Source: Platanthera guangdongensis (lineage: Eukaryota; Streptophyta; Magnoliopsida; Asparagales; Orchidaceae). Taken from it: DNA of 64,000 nucleotides. A program made the position numbers and the translations under genes. This document shows, one piece after another, positions 1 to 10,570 of the stretch (positions within the stretch are counted from its first letter, which is position 1; every line of letters begins with the position of its first letter). The stretch is taken from the NCBI GenBank assembly GCA_039583875.1, contig CM077165.1, positions 63,104,757 through 63,168,756 of the forward strand. Reading direction: 5' to 3'. A model generated the notes under the pieces. The model made no database searches. It was not told where the DNA came from and saw only the letters and a program-made list of their open reading frames with translations.

Positions 1-309
1 AGGATTCTGGAATGTAGAATCATTAATGACACTTGCAATAATATTTTATGCTCTCTTGTCCATAGTAGTCAGTATGATCTCATCCTTGGTTATCTCAGAA
101 TACTTCTTCGGTGTCTGGACATTGACATGCAAAACTGTGACATTCATGGAGATGAAAGGTCCTTCTTGTACTGTTATGAAGATTCTAGGGTCAGATGTTT
201 TCATGAACAATTTGACTCTTTCCTTCCAAATCCTAAATCTCTCTTTCTTGCAGATTGGAAGCTTCATTGAGCCCAACACTTTATGGTTCTCTCCTGAACC
301 CGTAAACAC
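1..309 (-). pseudogene. gag: SIRE gag N-terminal fragment
   Basis: The minus-strand frame 46-309 encodes the start of a UBN2-type Copia gag, with the pattern FRIWKERVKLFMKTSDPRIF. This aligns by eye with the N-terminus of the SIRE-B gag at 28544 (FPIWKERIRFYMEAVDPRLF). Gag forms the cytoplasmic virus-like particle. A stop follows the DKRA motif at about 46, where SIRE-B continues DKKARNILVSAVDD, so the frame is broken even within the visible part. The rest lies outside the window. Confidence 0.8.
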
Positions 310-369
310 TATACTTAAGCTACTCCTTGAGATCAGCTCAGACTGTTAATTTCTTTTTAAGCAACCTCC

Positions 370-380
370 CTCTGATACCA
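370..380 (-). promoter_or_regulatory. tRNA-Met primer binding site
   Basis: On the minus strand this reads TGGTATCAGAG, the usual plant Copia primer site complementary to the 3' end of initiator tRNA-Met. It lies 2 bp inside the LTR edge at 383. Confidence 0.85.
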
Positions 381-705
381 CATGGAAGACTTTGTTTTCA
401 AGACTAGCTAAACACGTAGAGTGGGTGAATATGTTTTATATGTCTTTTATGACAATCTTTTACTTAAGTGAGTTGTGATTTAGATTTAGATTAACTTTCA
501 AGAGCACACAACAACACACAAGGTATTTTATAGTGGTTCCCCAAGGTCTGGGTACAGCCACTGTCCGTCCCTCCTTTCTAACTGTGTGTTAGACAAAGCC
601 AACTTTTCCAAACTCGGCTCAATGAGCTTACAACATAGATCCCTCAGGATCTCTCAGACTCCTCCAAGTCCTACCTCAGGCCCAAAGCCCCACTCAAAGA
701 GATAT

Positions 706-2050
706 TGATGTAAACTGAAACGTAGGGTTGTAGTTTTTCAAAATATAGAATTGAGATCATTTAAAATATTGTGGGCGCGGGGGCACTTCACGGGCTATTT
801 TGAACGAAAAAAAACAACCTAAGCGTCGCTCGCGAACGTAAGACTACCACACATGTATGATATCATCACAAATACTAAGTCCACATGCATAGCAAATAAA
901 TGGGTGACAACACAGATATGAAATCACGGTAATTAGGAGATTAAGAAAACTAGGTCAAGCTCTTTAATTACCTATTCTTTTAAATGTTAGCATAACAAAA
1001 CAAACTATGAGTTGAGAGTCCGGGAATGGAGAGGTATACCATGTGGTGAGTAGCAACGACTGACTATCCCTGGGAGGTGGAAGAAGAAGCCACAAGTTGT
1101 TGCTGTGCTCGGGATGGCCTGGAAGTGTGGGGGGACTGAGGACTGGCCGAAGCAGCTAAGTGAAGGCCGAAAATTGTGAAACAAGTCCACAGGAAGAAGG
1201 AGAAATGTTGGAGGTACACTAAATCCTTCGGAGGAGGGAGCTTGGGCCATCGACAGTGCCCTAGGAGGGCTCTGGCGAGCTCGACGATGACGGGAGCAGC
1301 TTCTGACAGCGAAAACGACAGCGGACGGAGCTGTCTCTGGCGGCGACGGATCTGGACGGGAAGTTCGGCGGCTGCTTGAGCGACGAACAGCTGAGGAAGG
1401 AACGATCGGCTTTAGGATCGGCAAAGGAGAGCTTGTCAGCCCCTGGGAAGGACTCCAGAGGCGACGCCAGTGCTGGAAGGGTGGAGAAGGGAAGGGGAAG
1501 TCGGCGTTGGGCTTTCGTCGCGCAGGAACAGTCGGCGCTGGGAGAACGACGACAGGAAGATGATTCCTGTTCGTTCTATTCCAGCCGCCGAACACAGGAG
1601 CCGAGGAGCTTGATTTAAAGGCTTGGTTTAGGGTTAGTAGTTAAATGGGCTTTGGTGGTGGGCTTTTCAAATGAGTAAAAATTAAGGAGTGTTTGAGTTG
1701 GGCTTAAAGTAGGGCCGACTGCCATGTAAAGTAGAATTGTATAAAAAGGGCATGACCGTAAGCATATGAATCATTGCAAATTAAAATAGTTAATTAACGT
1801 GAGCTTGCCCTAATTAACCTATTCCTAAATTACCAGACCTGTGTGTTTACGGTCCCGTTGGCCGGTCACACCAACGAGTCAAACAAAAAAAATTGCGCAA
1901 ACAATAAGCGCGATACAGAATACACAAAAAAATGCTAATAACATGCTCGCACAACTCAACACAACAAAATGAAACCAAACTCGCCACGACATGCTCTACA
2001 CAAATAAAACAGGTACAAATAAAAATAAAGATGTGTCGCGGGTTGCGTCA
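706..2050. mobile_element. Solo LTR inside SIRE LTR
   Basis: A 1345-bp segment beginning TGATGTAAAC and ending GTTGCGTCA (TG...CA), flanked by the direct repeat GATAT at 701-705 and 2051-2055, which fits a 5-bp target site duplication. The sequence on both sides is continuous SIRE LTR. No gag or pol is visible; it holds a GC-rich block (1180-1620) and TATAAAAA-like sequence near 1739. This is best explained as a solo LTR left by LTR-LTR recombination. The minus-strand start TGACGCAACCCGCGAC looks Gypsy-like, but orientation and lineage are not certain. Confidence 0.75.
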
Positions 2051-2869
2051 GATATTCTCCTACAACTCAGTGATCTGCTCCAGAACACTTACCTAAGACT
2101 TTAACTCAAAGTCTTACACTCAGGCTAGGAGGTTAGCCCTACACTCAGATCCACCACTGGGTCTTACTTCAGTGAGAAACTCTCATACAACTCAGATTCT
2201 CAACCAGAATCCTACAACTCAGGCACAAAGACCCCACAACTCTGATCTACAGAAAAGATCCTACCTCAGCCTTTATAGTTTAGACTTACACTCAGATCAG
2301 TTAAGATCCTACAGACGAAGGGTTGATAGTTGATGATGAATAACTCCAGAGAAGATATCTTTGAGTCTGCCTCTTCATGAATTGAGATGTCTCAGTCCTA
2401 TGATCTTCACAGCACCAAGAATGAATCTTCAAGAATGTTCTGCTTGAGCTATGAAGTAACTACAACTAGGTCTTGCTCTGTTCCTCCTTCTAACTAAGAG
2501 AGATAACTCCCTGATCTTACTGTTGAAGGTGTTAATGACAACAACTAACTGTCTTGAACTTTCTGATCAACTGCAAAAGTAATTTCTTCAAGCTCTGCAA
2601 CTTTGTTGAGAGGAAGAAAATGAAGCTCTGTATTTCCAAAAGTTGATTTCCTCTTCCTTGGAATAACACTTCTGTATCCCGCTGTCCAACGACTATTTGA
2701 GCAGTGGAACCACCTGGAGTTGGTAACTGCAGCTTCTCTTTTGCATTAATTGCTGTACAACAGGCAAGCGACGCTATTTGTCGTCTACTGTTCCGTTCCC
2801 GCAACATTTGAATTCCTGCTCATGTCATCATGACTCAGCACCTGTGGACTTAGCCAAATATAGACAATT

Positions 2870-3540
2870 CTGCATAGGCGTTGAGTGAAGACTTGTCACT
2901 CAACGCCAAAATACTTAGGCAGAATTTTGCACCACCAGGCGTTGGGTGATCATTCATCACTCAACGAATATCGACAATTGTAGTCTAACTGACTAGGCGT
3001 TGAGTGAGCCTTCATCACTCAATGCATCTTGACTTAATTGATTTTCTCTGTATTAAGGCGTTGAGTGAGTTGTCTTCACTCAACGCTTTCTGCTTTTGCC
3101 TGTTTTATTGAAGAGTCGTTAAGTGAACTGTCTTCACTCAACGATTCTGTTTTTAGACAAATTTTATATTAAATCGGCGTTGAGTGAGTTGTCTTCACTC
3201 AACGCATCTGTCATTAGACAGATTTCCAAGTCAATCAACCTTGCGGCTCTGACTAAACAGTGTCCTATCAACGCTTTCTCTTCTGGGCGTTGAGTGAACT
3301 GCCTTCACTCAATGCTTCTGGACTTAGTCAGAATTCTTGTCAGCTTCTCTCTGGCTTTGACTGTTTTAGCCTTACTCAACGCTTCTGGTTCTAGGCATTG
3401 AGTGAACTGTCTTCACTCAACGCTTCTGGATTTAACCAGATTTCTGCTTTGGTAATGCTGAGACTTTGACTGCCTAGGCTTTACTCAACGCTTAAAGTCA
3501 TCTGGCGTTGAGTGAACTGCATTCACTCAACGTATCTGGA
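2870..3540. repeat. Hairpin array, GCGTTGAGTGA motif
   Basis: About nine units of the dyad GCGTTGAGTGA / TCACTCAACGC separated by about 5-10 bases such as 'gttgtct'. Units recur about every 60-100 bp with diverged spacers (examples at 2877-2905, 2938-2968, 2996-3024, 3057-3086, 3176-3205, 3286-3315, 3503-3532). Each unit could form an 11-bp stem. Some arms carry single substitutions. The motif is not seen in the other SIRE families of the window apart from the related LTR near 16165-16236. Confidence 0.85.
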
Positions 3541-3741
3541 CTTAAGTAGATTTCTGCCTTGTCAACATCCTGTCTTGTGTCCACCTGTCATTGTTGCTTA
3601 GACAACATGTTTTAACAGTGAACAAAGAGCAACCTGCATACATAGAACTTAGAACATGTATCAAATACTATTTGAGTATACCATTATCTTATAGGTCTTT
3701 TTCAAATCTGGGACATTGTGAACAATGAACCCAACAATATT

Positions 3742-4085
3742 GTTGATGGAGAGTAAATTGCGAGAAAAAGAAGAAACATGGAGAACGATTGGAAGTGAAA
3801 TAGTGAGGGAACATGAAATATGACATTTGCCAACAATAGGAGACAACAAGCCATTAACAGAAATGATTTTGTCCTTCCAGACAAATAATATAAGAGAGAA
3901 CCTGAAGAGGAGCCAATCATGTGGTGGGTGGTACCAAAATCAATCACCCACTCCGAATATGAGGCAGTGGCAGCATGAGCACTCGGCATAGCAATAGAAG
4001 TAAGGGAAGCAGAAGCGCCCGGTGACAAATCAGGCTGAGTGGAGCAGACGGCGAAAAACATCCAATTCATGAGGCCTCCTGTCAT
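3742..4085 (-). pseudogene. Copia protease fragment
   Basis: The frame after gag contains WVIDFGTTHHMIGSSSG, matching the Copia protease pattern WxxDSGATxHMT with the catalytic DSG changed to DFG. A shifted frame then reads HVSSFSRNLLSINN, the expected next motif, so there is a frameshift near 3800-3850. The reading frame is cut at 3736 by the SIRE LTR. With the active-site Ser lost it would be inactive. Confidence 0.8.
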
Positions 4086-5088
4086 GTCATCTCGTCTCTT
4101 TGCTTATGGCCTCCTGTCTTTTTCTTTATTTTTGAAAGCCCACTCCAACAGTCACGGGCTATATGTCTGGGCTTACCACAAGTATAACATATAATTGGGT
4201 CTCGCCCAAAAGTTGCTCCAGATCCTGGGCCCCGACCACGTCCACGACCACAACTGGCAAGAGATGGGTGGAGTTTGTAGCACACCTCCTGATTGTGGTC
4301 TTTGCGGCCACAATAATCACAAGTAGGGGAAGACAAGCCAGGACCGAGAGCATGACCACGACCAACACTAGTCAAAGCAGAGTGATCTGGAGGAGCACTA
4401 ACACTGAGGGACTTTCGACGATTTTCATCAACAAGGACCATGTTGAAGGCCTCCCGAAGAGACGGGAGAGGGGACCGGTGAAAGATGTGTGTCTGCAACA
4501 TATCGAACTCCATGTGCAGTCCCATCAAGAAGACATGGAGACGAAAGAGGTCTTCCCGTTGTTGCAACTGGACAGCATCCGCAGTGCATGCTGGAGTGAA
4601 GTGTGCAAAGTAATTCAATTTCTGATACAAATGCTCGAACTCCGAAAAAAGGATGACACCATCATAAAACCTTGCCGCAGTTCCAAATTGCGACGAGTAA
4701 GTTCATAGACTTGTGTAGAACTGTCAATTTACGAGTATGTCTCACGGGCGCGTGTCCAAATCTCGAAGGCGGAGTCCATAAAAATGTAACTCTGATAGAC
4801 CTTTAGAGACATCGAATGAAGAAGCTAGTAAACAACCAGAGAGTTTTTGGAGTCCCACCGCTTCCATAATGGATCAGTCTTGGGGGGCTCCTTAATTGTT
4901 CCATCAATATAGCCAAACATTTGATGGCTGCGAATGACATGTTGGGCAGGTCTTGATCATTCGAGGTAGTCTGTGTCATCCAATGGTACCGTAGTGATCT
5001 TCAAGGAACCGGAGTTACCATGGGACCGCTGAGGGTCACCCATCTGAGTCTAAATCACACCCGACGTCAAGGCAGAAGAGTCACTCAT
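4082..5088 (-). pseudogene. gag: Copia gag, broken
   Basis: Minus-strand gag beginning MSDSSALTSGVI at 5088. Recognisable patterns include RSHQMFGYIDGTIKEP and DPLWKRWDSKNSLVV (UBN2/gag-polypeptide N-terminal half), and then the intact frame 4082-4630 with FAHFTPACTADAVQLQ. Two CCHC-like zinc knuckles follow: CDYCGRKDHNQEVC and CYTCGKPRHIARDC, separated by a Gly/Arg-rich stretch that fits RNA binding. Stops and at least one frameshift between 4640 and 5000 break it. The product would be the structural capsid/nucleocapsid protein. Confidence 0.85.
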
Positions 5089-5644
5089 ATCAACAGGCAC
5101 TAGAGACTCCTTAGGCAGTGAATAGAAACCACCCAGTACTCCGGAATGGTCGGACAAGAGTCGTCAGACAACGCAACAAGAAAGAACCATCGGGCATCAC
5201 AACAACATGGGCCGGAGAACAGGAATGACGACAAAAGGCTTTGGGAGAACAAGCGGCGACCAAGCAGAGGATGTCCTTGGCCTAGTAGGAGCCGCCGACA
5301 AAAAATGAGCAAGGTCCGTGTTGACCCCTCTAGTTGTCGGATCAACAAAGGAGAAACGACCAGACTAGCATGAATGCTCGACGGGATCAGGGAAGACTGG
5401 ATCTGCGCTCGAGATTGAGAGACGAGGCGGGATCTGCACCAGGCGACGACATTAGAAGCGAGGAGACCCGGCGGCGTCACGGGTGGGCGGCGGAGAGGAC
5501 CCCTTCAGCAGCCGGCGGGAGCGTCCGTTCCGCCTGAAGGACGAATGAGCGGGAAGAAGGAAACACGAGCAAAATAACGAGCCGAACGAACAGGGGGAGT
5601 GGCGCATGGAAGCGACAAATCGTTTGGCTAGGGTTTTTTTCGAG

Positions 5645-5656
5645 CCTCTGATACCA
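5645..5656 (-). promoter_or_regulatory. tRNA-Met primer binding site
   Basis: Minus-strand TGGTATCAGAGG directly beside the LTR edge of the older Copia element. Confidence 0.8.
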
Positions 5657-5659
5657 AGT

Positions 5660-5855
5660 TGAGTTAGTAAAGAGGGGAATAATAACCCGTATGTTCATTC
5701 ATCCCCAAAGGGAGATATTTATAACATTACAAGAGACCCATAAAGCCTAACACATGATGTGAGACTAAACCCTCTTACACATATAGATACTAAATGATGA
5801 CTTGGAAATAAGTTATCTCTCAACTGATTACACATATCATTCTTGAGTTGCACAG
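5660..5855 (-). repeat. Short Copia LTR (distal edge uncertain)
   Basis: Minus strand ends ...TTTACTAACTCA at 5660 just before the primer site. It contains 'tagtctcacatcatgtg' and 'ttataaatatctccc' (TATA-like), both common in short plant Copia LTRs. The distal TG start is not fixed; candidates are near 5752 and near 5855. Confidence 0.5.
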
Positions 5856-6891
5856 TTTGTCCCAGTACTAGGTCATACCAGCACAACATTGAGAGCTAGG
5901 AGATGACCACTTGTATGAAAATTCACTGATGAGTGCACTTTCGGCTACAATTGTGCTTGAGTGTCTCCTGTGGGTTTTAATCTTAGGCCTACCCTGGGCT
6001 TACTCTGGTTGCGCTACACAAAGCCCTCCAGGATTTTGGAAGGTCGAGAGATCAATTGGGAGAGGGGTTGATAAGAATTTCTAGTTTGATTCTCAGAATA
6101 TTGAACTGAAAGGGAGATTAGTTAAATATTTAACTTAATATCTAAAACATGGTTTTTATTAGAATAAACTGGACAGTATTTATTCTAGAAGCGTTTGGAT
6201 TGAAGACTTCATTATTTTTGGATACGCTAAAATTTGAACTTGATTTGAATTTAAATTAATCTGTTTATATGCCCTCCTATAAATATGTTACAAGAGGAGA
6301 TCCTTGGTTTTTTGCATTGACTGTATTGTATGCATAGAAAACGTAAAATGCAAAACGAGAGATGGGAAGAGAGGGAGTGGAAAGAGAAGGAATTTTGGAA
6401 AAAATAGTTTAGGCGCATCTGGAATCTCCTTGAAGAACAGAAGATTCTAATTCATGAAATTTAAAGAAGGATCTTTTGGAGACATTTATTAGTATTGTTC
6501 TTAGTACGCCTTTGAAGTGGCCAGTTTTCTTTTTGTATCATCCTTTTGAGTTTTTCTCTCTTGTAAATTCTCTTGAGGGCTTTGGGAGTTTACTTTTATT
6601 GAGAGTTAGGTGTGCTTTTTGTGGTGTTCTTGATTAACACTGGTTGTAGTGACTTATGTTTTTAGTAGATGGGATCTCCTCTTCTGTTAACTGAATCTGT
6701 CAACCACACAAATATTGGTGTCCTTTCAAATACTTGATATCTTTTATGTTTACCCTGTGGTCATCTTATTTCACTCATAGAGGTGCTTCGCATTTGGATG
6801 AGTATGCATTGTAACACGTTAATTACTCTATTTGAACTTATGTTCTCTCACTTAAAGATGTACCTGGTTGTATACTTTGTTTGTTCCTTAG
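5856..6891. other. Intron-like or LTR-like AT-rich stretch
   Basis: No coding sequence recognised. A TATA-like CCTATAAATATG near 6278 and T-rich text at 6530-6720 ('ctcttgtaaattctcttgag') resemble a Copia LTR of the Angela/Tork style, but no TG...CA ends with a target duplication were found. The last about 150 bases lead into the RHD3 splice acceptor at 6890-6891 and are probably intron. Confidence 0.4.
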
Positions 6892-8218
6892 GTTCCAGCA
6901 GCAAGGACATTGATCACCCCAGTCCAGTGCAAGTCATTGTGGAGGCAGTTCCAGAGAGAAACAGATTATACAGTAACACAAGCCAGGGGTGCTCAGGCAT
7001 GTTTTTTTAAATCGAACTCCATTCTTCTGATAAAATTCCTTACAAGATTATCAGCATTGGAATATTGGTGCCATTATTTTCCTTGGAATGTATAAAAAAT
7101 TTTCATTTGATAATGGTGCAGACTTTACAACCATTACACTGATTTTGTAATACATAGAAAAAAGCAAAAGCATGACCGGGACATCACTTGTATGTTTCCT
7201 TTTTAAATACATAGCATTACTTTGATTAGGGATTTCTTTCGTGACTCACTCTTCTATTTTGAACTATGTCTAGATGGGGGTTGGTAGTAATAGCTGTTAA
7301 ATTCTGATTTCTTCCATAAAAGATGGAATACATGCATACCCGATTCTGCCAGGTTCTATTTATCATGTCTCCTTCCCTGTGGCTGTACCATGTCTGGCAT
7401 TTTTGGGTAAAGCCCATCGTATTTTTTGTATGCTTGATTTCTCGAAATGGCTCATTGGAGAGCCTCTATTGCTTTAGCTATAAATCTATGCTCATTGATA
7501 ATGCACATCTGCCAATGAAGATGAACTGTATGCCACTTTCATCTTAGTTATGAGTTTCACACAATGATACATTTTTATGCCTAAAGATGCATCTTCTTTC
7601 AGGAAGCCCATAGGAGGAACAACAGCAGGCTGCCTCCTCCGTGGGCCATTATCGCAATGTTTGCCTTAGGGCTCAATGAATTTATGACACTTTTAAGGTG
7701 AATTTATGTAGCTATTGTTTTTTTGCCAACTGATGTATCTGCTTCATTTGAGTTGCCAATAAATAAATAAAAGTTGCTCTCTCCTGCCAGAAACCCTTTA
7801 TACTTAGGGATCATCTTTGTCGCATTTCTTGTGGGCAAGGCCCTCTGGGTTCAGCTTGACATCGGCGGCCTATTTCAAAATGGATTTGTGAGTTATTTAA
7901 TGTTTTGGAAATGTCAATAATTTCTATCAAGAAACTTTTCTGTGATCATGATTATATGTTTTTTGAATGCAGCTTGCTGGGCTCCTAGCCTTAGTTACCA
8001 GGTTTCTTCCAACAGTAATGAACCTCCTGAGGAGATTGGCAGAGGAGGGACATAGACCTGCAGCTCCGAACGCCCAGAGGATCCCTGAGATCGATAATAG
8101 GACTTCCGACAATGCCGTGAATGGAAGCAATTCAGTGTCATCAGACGCGTCATCTAACCTAACATCTTCGGACGGTGGGGCCGAGTACACGAGCCCTGAA
8201 AGGCAGCGATCAGAGTAG
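6892..8218 (+). CDS. RHD3: RHD3-type GTPase, last four coding exons
   Basis: Exons at 6892-6996, 7603-7697, 7791-7887 and 7973-8218 (stop TAG). Joined by phase they match the C-terminus of plant RHD3/Sey1p-type dynamin-like GTPases, which fuse ER tubules. The order seen is [14 protein letters not shown], then [11 protein letters not shown], then [15 protein letters not shown], then a hydrophobic membrane pair (residues from 7630-7690 and 7795-7850), then [16 protein letters not shown] and a Ser/Asn-rich tail. Introns 2 and 3 are GT-AG; intron 1 starts GC (6997-6998) and ends AG. No internal stop is present. The GTPase domain and earlier exons are not in the window: the 5' part lies beyond the transposons upstream or has been lost. 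Intact phase suggests a working or recently working gene. RHD3 versus an RHD3-like paralogue is not resolved. Confidence 0.9.
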
Positions 8219-9394
8219 CTGGTTGAAGAAGTTTTTCCCTCCATTGTTTGCAAGTGGCAGAGTTTTTTTTTCTCTCAAGCCATTAACATGAACCCTTTCT
8301 GTAGCGGGGAAATTATTCTAGCAGATTAATCACTGAAGTGATCGGAGTAATTTATCGTGTGGTAGCATGCTTATAGTGTTAGTTGTGGTTGCTTAGCCTG
8401 AGATTTGTGATGGGGTCGATCAATTTACGTAAACGAACTTTGCTTTTTGTAGCATTGTGCGTTTGCTCTTTGCAACATTTTTCCACTTATTTGCAATAAT
8501 TCCGTCAGTAAATGAACCCTTTTGAGTTGTTTTTGATCTATCATTTAAAGGTTATGCGTGATTACTCCTGTGCTTCAGTTTAAGGAAAAGTAGGATTTTG
8601 CCAGGATTTTATACATTAGGGAGAACCATTTTTGCATTGTGGGTCCAACCTGATCGTGAATCGGGTTGGATGGCACTGGTTCGACCTGAATTTATTAGTT
8701 TGGGTCCATTATATGGTCGAATTTGGACTATGGATGCTGTGGTTCAGCCTGACCCCATCAATCTATAGGCTTAAATTTCTTTGCCTTGATTTACATTTTT
8801 TGGAAGTCCCTGTTGCCTCTGTATAACTAACTTCTCTCTGTGATGGATGGTTATTGTTGGTTATTGTTGAAAGATGGGCTAATTCTTGTCGGGATTTTGA
8901 CTATTCGGTAGGTTGTTGAAGTGGAAACTTGAACCCCTGACCTCCTTTATAAAGGAGTGTTAACACATCATCTTATACTAGCACGGTATTATTGTAATAA
9001 TGTATTGGTGTATAATTAACCATTGGTTACAATATTGTAGTTCTAAATACTATTTTAATTACTGGGTATTGGCTAATAATGCTAATAATTAATGATAAGT
9101 ATTTATTAAAATGAATAAAAATGTTAATAATTATATAGTTATCAACGTGAATAAATAATAAATATTTTAACAATATTATATAATGATTATAATATTATAT
9201 ATTATTGTGTGAAAAAATTCATTTTATTTTACTACAACACCACAGCCTTTAGTTTGCTATATGGATTCTTTGTTGTTATTGTGCCTAATCTTTAATCATA
9301 ATTTCACTAATGCCTAAATACATAATGTTTTTTCTTCAATTTAGTTTGCTATCTTATAAAGAATGTAAATCTAAATATATTATAAAATTTAAAT
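8219..9394. other. RHD3 3' UTR and AT-rich intergenic DNA
   Basis: About 300-350 bases after the stop are probably 3' UTR; no clean AATAAA was picked out. The rest is AT-rich (strongly so at 9030-9230) with no reading frame or repeat I recognise. Confidence 0.5.
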
Positions 9395-10066
9395 GCGGAT
9401 TGTTAACCGCAGATCGAAAATGGCTATTAGCAGACCAAAAATATCACTTTTTAAAGGGATTAAATATTCCTCTTGTTATTTCAAATGTTTTATTCACAAA
9501 CCAAAACCCTATATCTTTTTCCCCTTCTCAGCCGTCTGTCTGATCTCTCATTTCGCATTTTCCCCTCTCGATCTCGCCGGCGTCGTCCGCCCGCCCGTCG
9601 ATGTCGTCCACCCGCTGACGTCGCCCACCCGCCCGCCGACGTCGCCCACCCGCCCGCCGACGTCGCCCGCCCGCTGACGTCGCCCGCCCGCCCTCCGACG
9701 TCGCCCGCTCGATGATGTCATGAGATGAGTTAATTGCGTGTGTACGAAATGTTGGCAGAACATTGAGTTTTGTTGTCACCATGCAGAGTTCTGATAAATT
9801 GGATGGTAGATCATGCCCCCGTGTTATTCTACTTAATATTTTTTGATGCAGGTTATATATATTTTGATGTAGGGCTCAATTTTTATGGTAATGAGATATG
9901 TCTTTGCTTATACTTGTGGTGCTGGTGCACTTCTTGATATTTTTTTTACTTTTAATGTTGTTCTGCGAATAACAATAATTTCTGTGAATAACAATTTTAA
10001 GTATCTTTGGGTCTGCGAATAGTAATAATCTGTGAATAGCCATTTTCGGTCTGCGGATAACAATCC
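9395..10066. mobile_element. Small inverted-repeat DNA element (MITE-like)
   Basis: The left end (9396 onward: GGATTGTTAACCGCAGATCG, then AAAATGGCTATTAGCAGA) is matched in reverse at the right end (GGATTGTTATCCGCAGACCG, then AAAATGGCTATTCACAGA reading back from about 10066). That gives inverted termini of about 40 bp with few mismatches. The right side adds five subterminal copies of CTGYGAATARYAAT-like text (9962-10064). No transposase. It encloses a GC-rich minisatellite (9580-9715). Superfamily and target duplication could not be fixed; subterminal repeats would fit hAT or CACTA-like non-autonomous elements. Confidence 0.7.
9580..9715. repeat. GC-rich minisatellite, about 21-bp unit
   Basis: About six tandem units of GACGTCGCCCACCCGCCCGC with small variants, very rich in CpG against an AT-rich background. 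Long frames here (for example 9473-9715) are products of the repeat and not genes. Confidence 0.85.
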
Positions 10067-10570
10067 CCAATAAAATAATTGCTATTTGATCATGCAATTA
10101 TAGGATAAATATAAAATATTGTTTTAAAAACAGAGTGTTTATGTTGACAGCTCTGTTTTGGATATTAACAGCCCAATTATAATAATAGTTCAACAAATCG
10201 ATAATGGTAGCCCAATGATCATTGATAACCTAGTTTTTTTAAAGACCATGTAATCACTTTAGAGACAAAACAAATATAAAACATAGTTCATGGTTTTTTT
10301 CAACAATTTAATTGTTCAAAATATAATATAAAAGTTTAATGTTTTTTAAAACACAAAATAGTCAAAATTCACGTCTTTGTTGTGATCAAATTGACAAGTC
10401 CTAAAATTAATTTCGCCTGCACAATCTAATTAAAAAATATTGTAAATAATATTTTATTAAAAAAGCTTTCAAATTCATCCATGTTAAAGAATTTATCAAG
10501 TCTTGCACACTTTTAATCATTTTTTGTTGTTTGAAAGACCTCCAAAGATCTTGTAATCTATACATGGGAG

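Larger units (their letters stand above)
1..3736 (-). mobile_element. SIRE-type Copia element, 5' end, minus strand
   Basis: The 5' end of a SIRE/Sirevirus-like Ty1/Copia element read on the minus strand: LTR at 383-3736, tRNA-Met primer site at 370-380, then gag running off the window start. The LTR outer end reads TGTTGGGT on the minus strand and resembles the LTR start of SIRE-B at 26857. The flanking bases 3737-3741 (ATATT) are the candidate target duplication; the partner lies outside the window. The element sits in the protease region of an older Copia copy. Its LTR was later split by another LTR (706-2050). Without that insert the LTR would be about 2.0 kb. Confidence 0.85.
383..3736 (-). 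repeat. SIRE 5' LTR, interrupted
   Basis: LTR in two parts, 383-705 and 2051-3736, separated by an inserted solo LTR. The part next to the primer site has the phrase 'gtggttccccaaggtctgg' (reverse of the 'ggggaaccactat' phrase of the other SIRE LTRs) and short phrases built on 'cctacaactcag'. The distal part carries a hairpin array (2870-3540). Related to the truncated LTR at 14607-16240, which shares the 'actcaggcacaaagaccc' phrases and the GTTGAGTGA motif. Confidence 0.8.
3737..5855 (-). mobile_element. Older Copia element, minus strand, truncated
   Basis: Remains of a small Copia element on the minus strand: short LTR (about 5660-5855, distal edge uncertain), primer site at 5645-5656, a leader of about 550 bp, gag (4082-5088) and the start of protease, cut at 3737 by insertion of the SIRE element. 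No integrase or RT remains in the window. The gag with two zinc knuckles and a short LTR suggest the Ale/Retrofit group; this lineage call is inference. Confidence 0.75.

Noticed and set aside
1005..1618. Overlapping frames of 196 codons (minus) and 80 codons (plus) in a GC-rich block
   Set aside because: Low-complexity Pro/Arg/Ser text with no domain, lying inside a solo LTR; both strands open because of base composition.
2870..3540. Regularly spaced repeats that look like a CRISPR array at first sight
   Set aside because: Repeats are dyads of variable spacing and sequence inside an LTR of a plant retrotransposon; there are no cas genes and spacers are diverged copies of each other.
4163..4708. 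181-codon plus-strand frame
   Set aside because: It is antisense to the Copia gag (4082-4630 minus), which has clear zinc knuckles.
5990..6720. Complete Copia LTR upstream of RHD3
   Set aside because: LTR-like text and a TATA-like site, but no TG...CA ends with target duplication and no primer site could be found.
9473..9782. Several frames of 70-94 codons rich in Arg/Pro/Gly
   Set aside because: They are readings of the 21-bp minisatellite in different frames.
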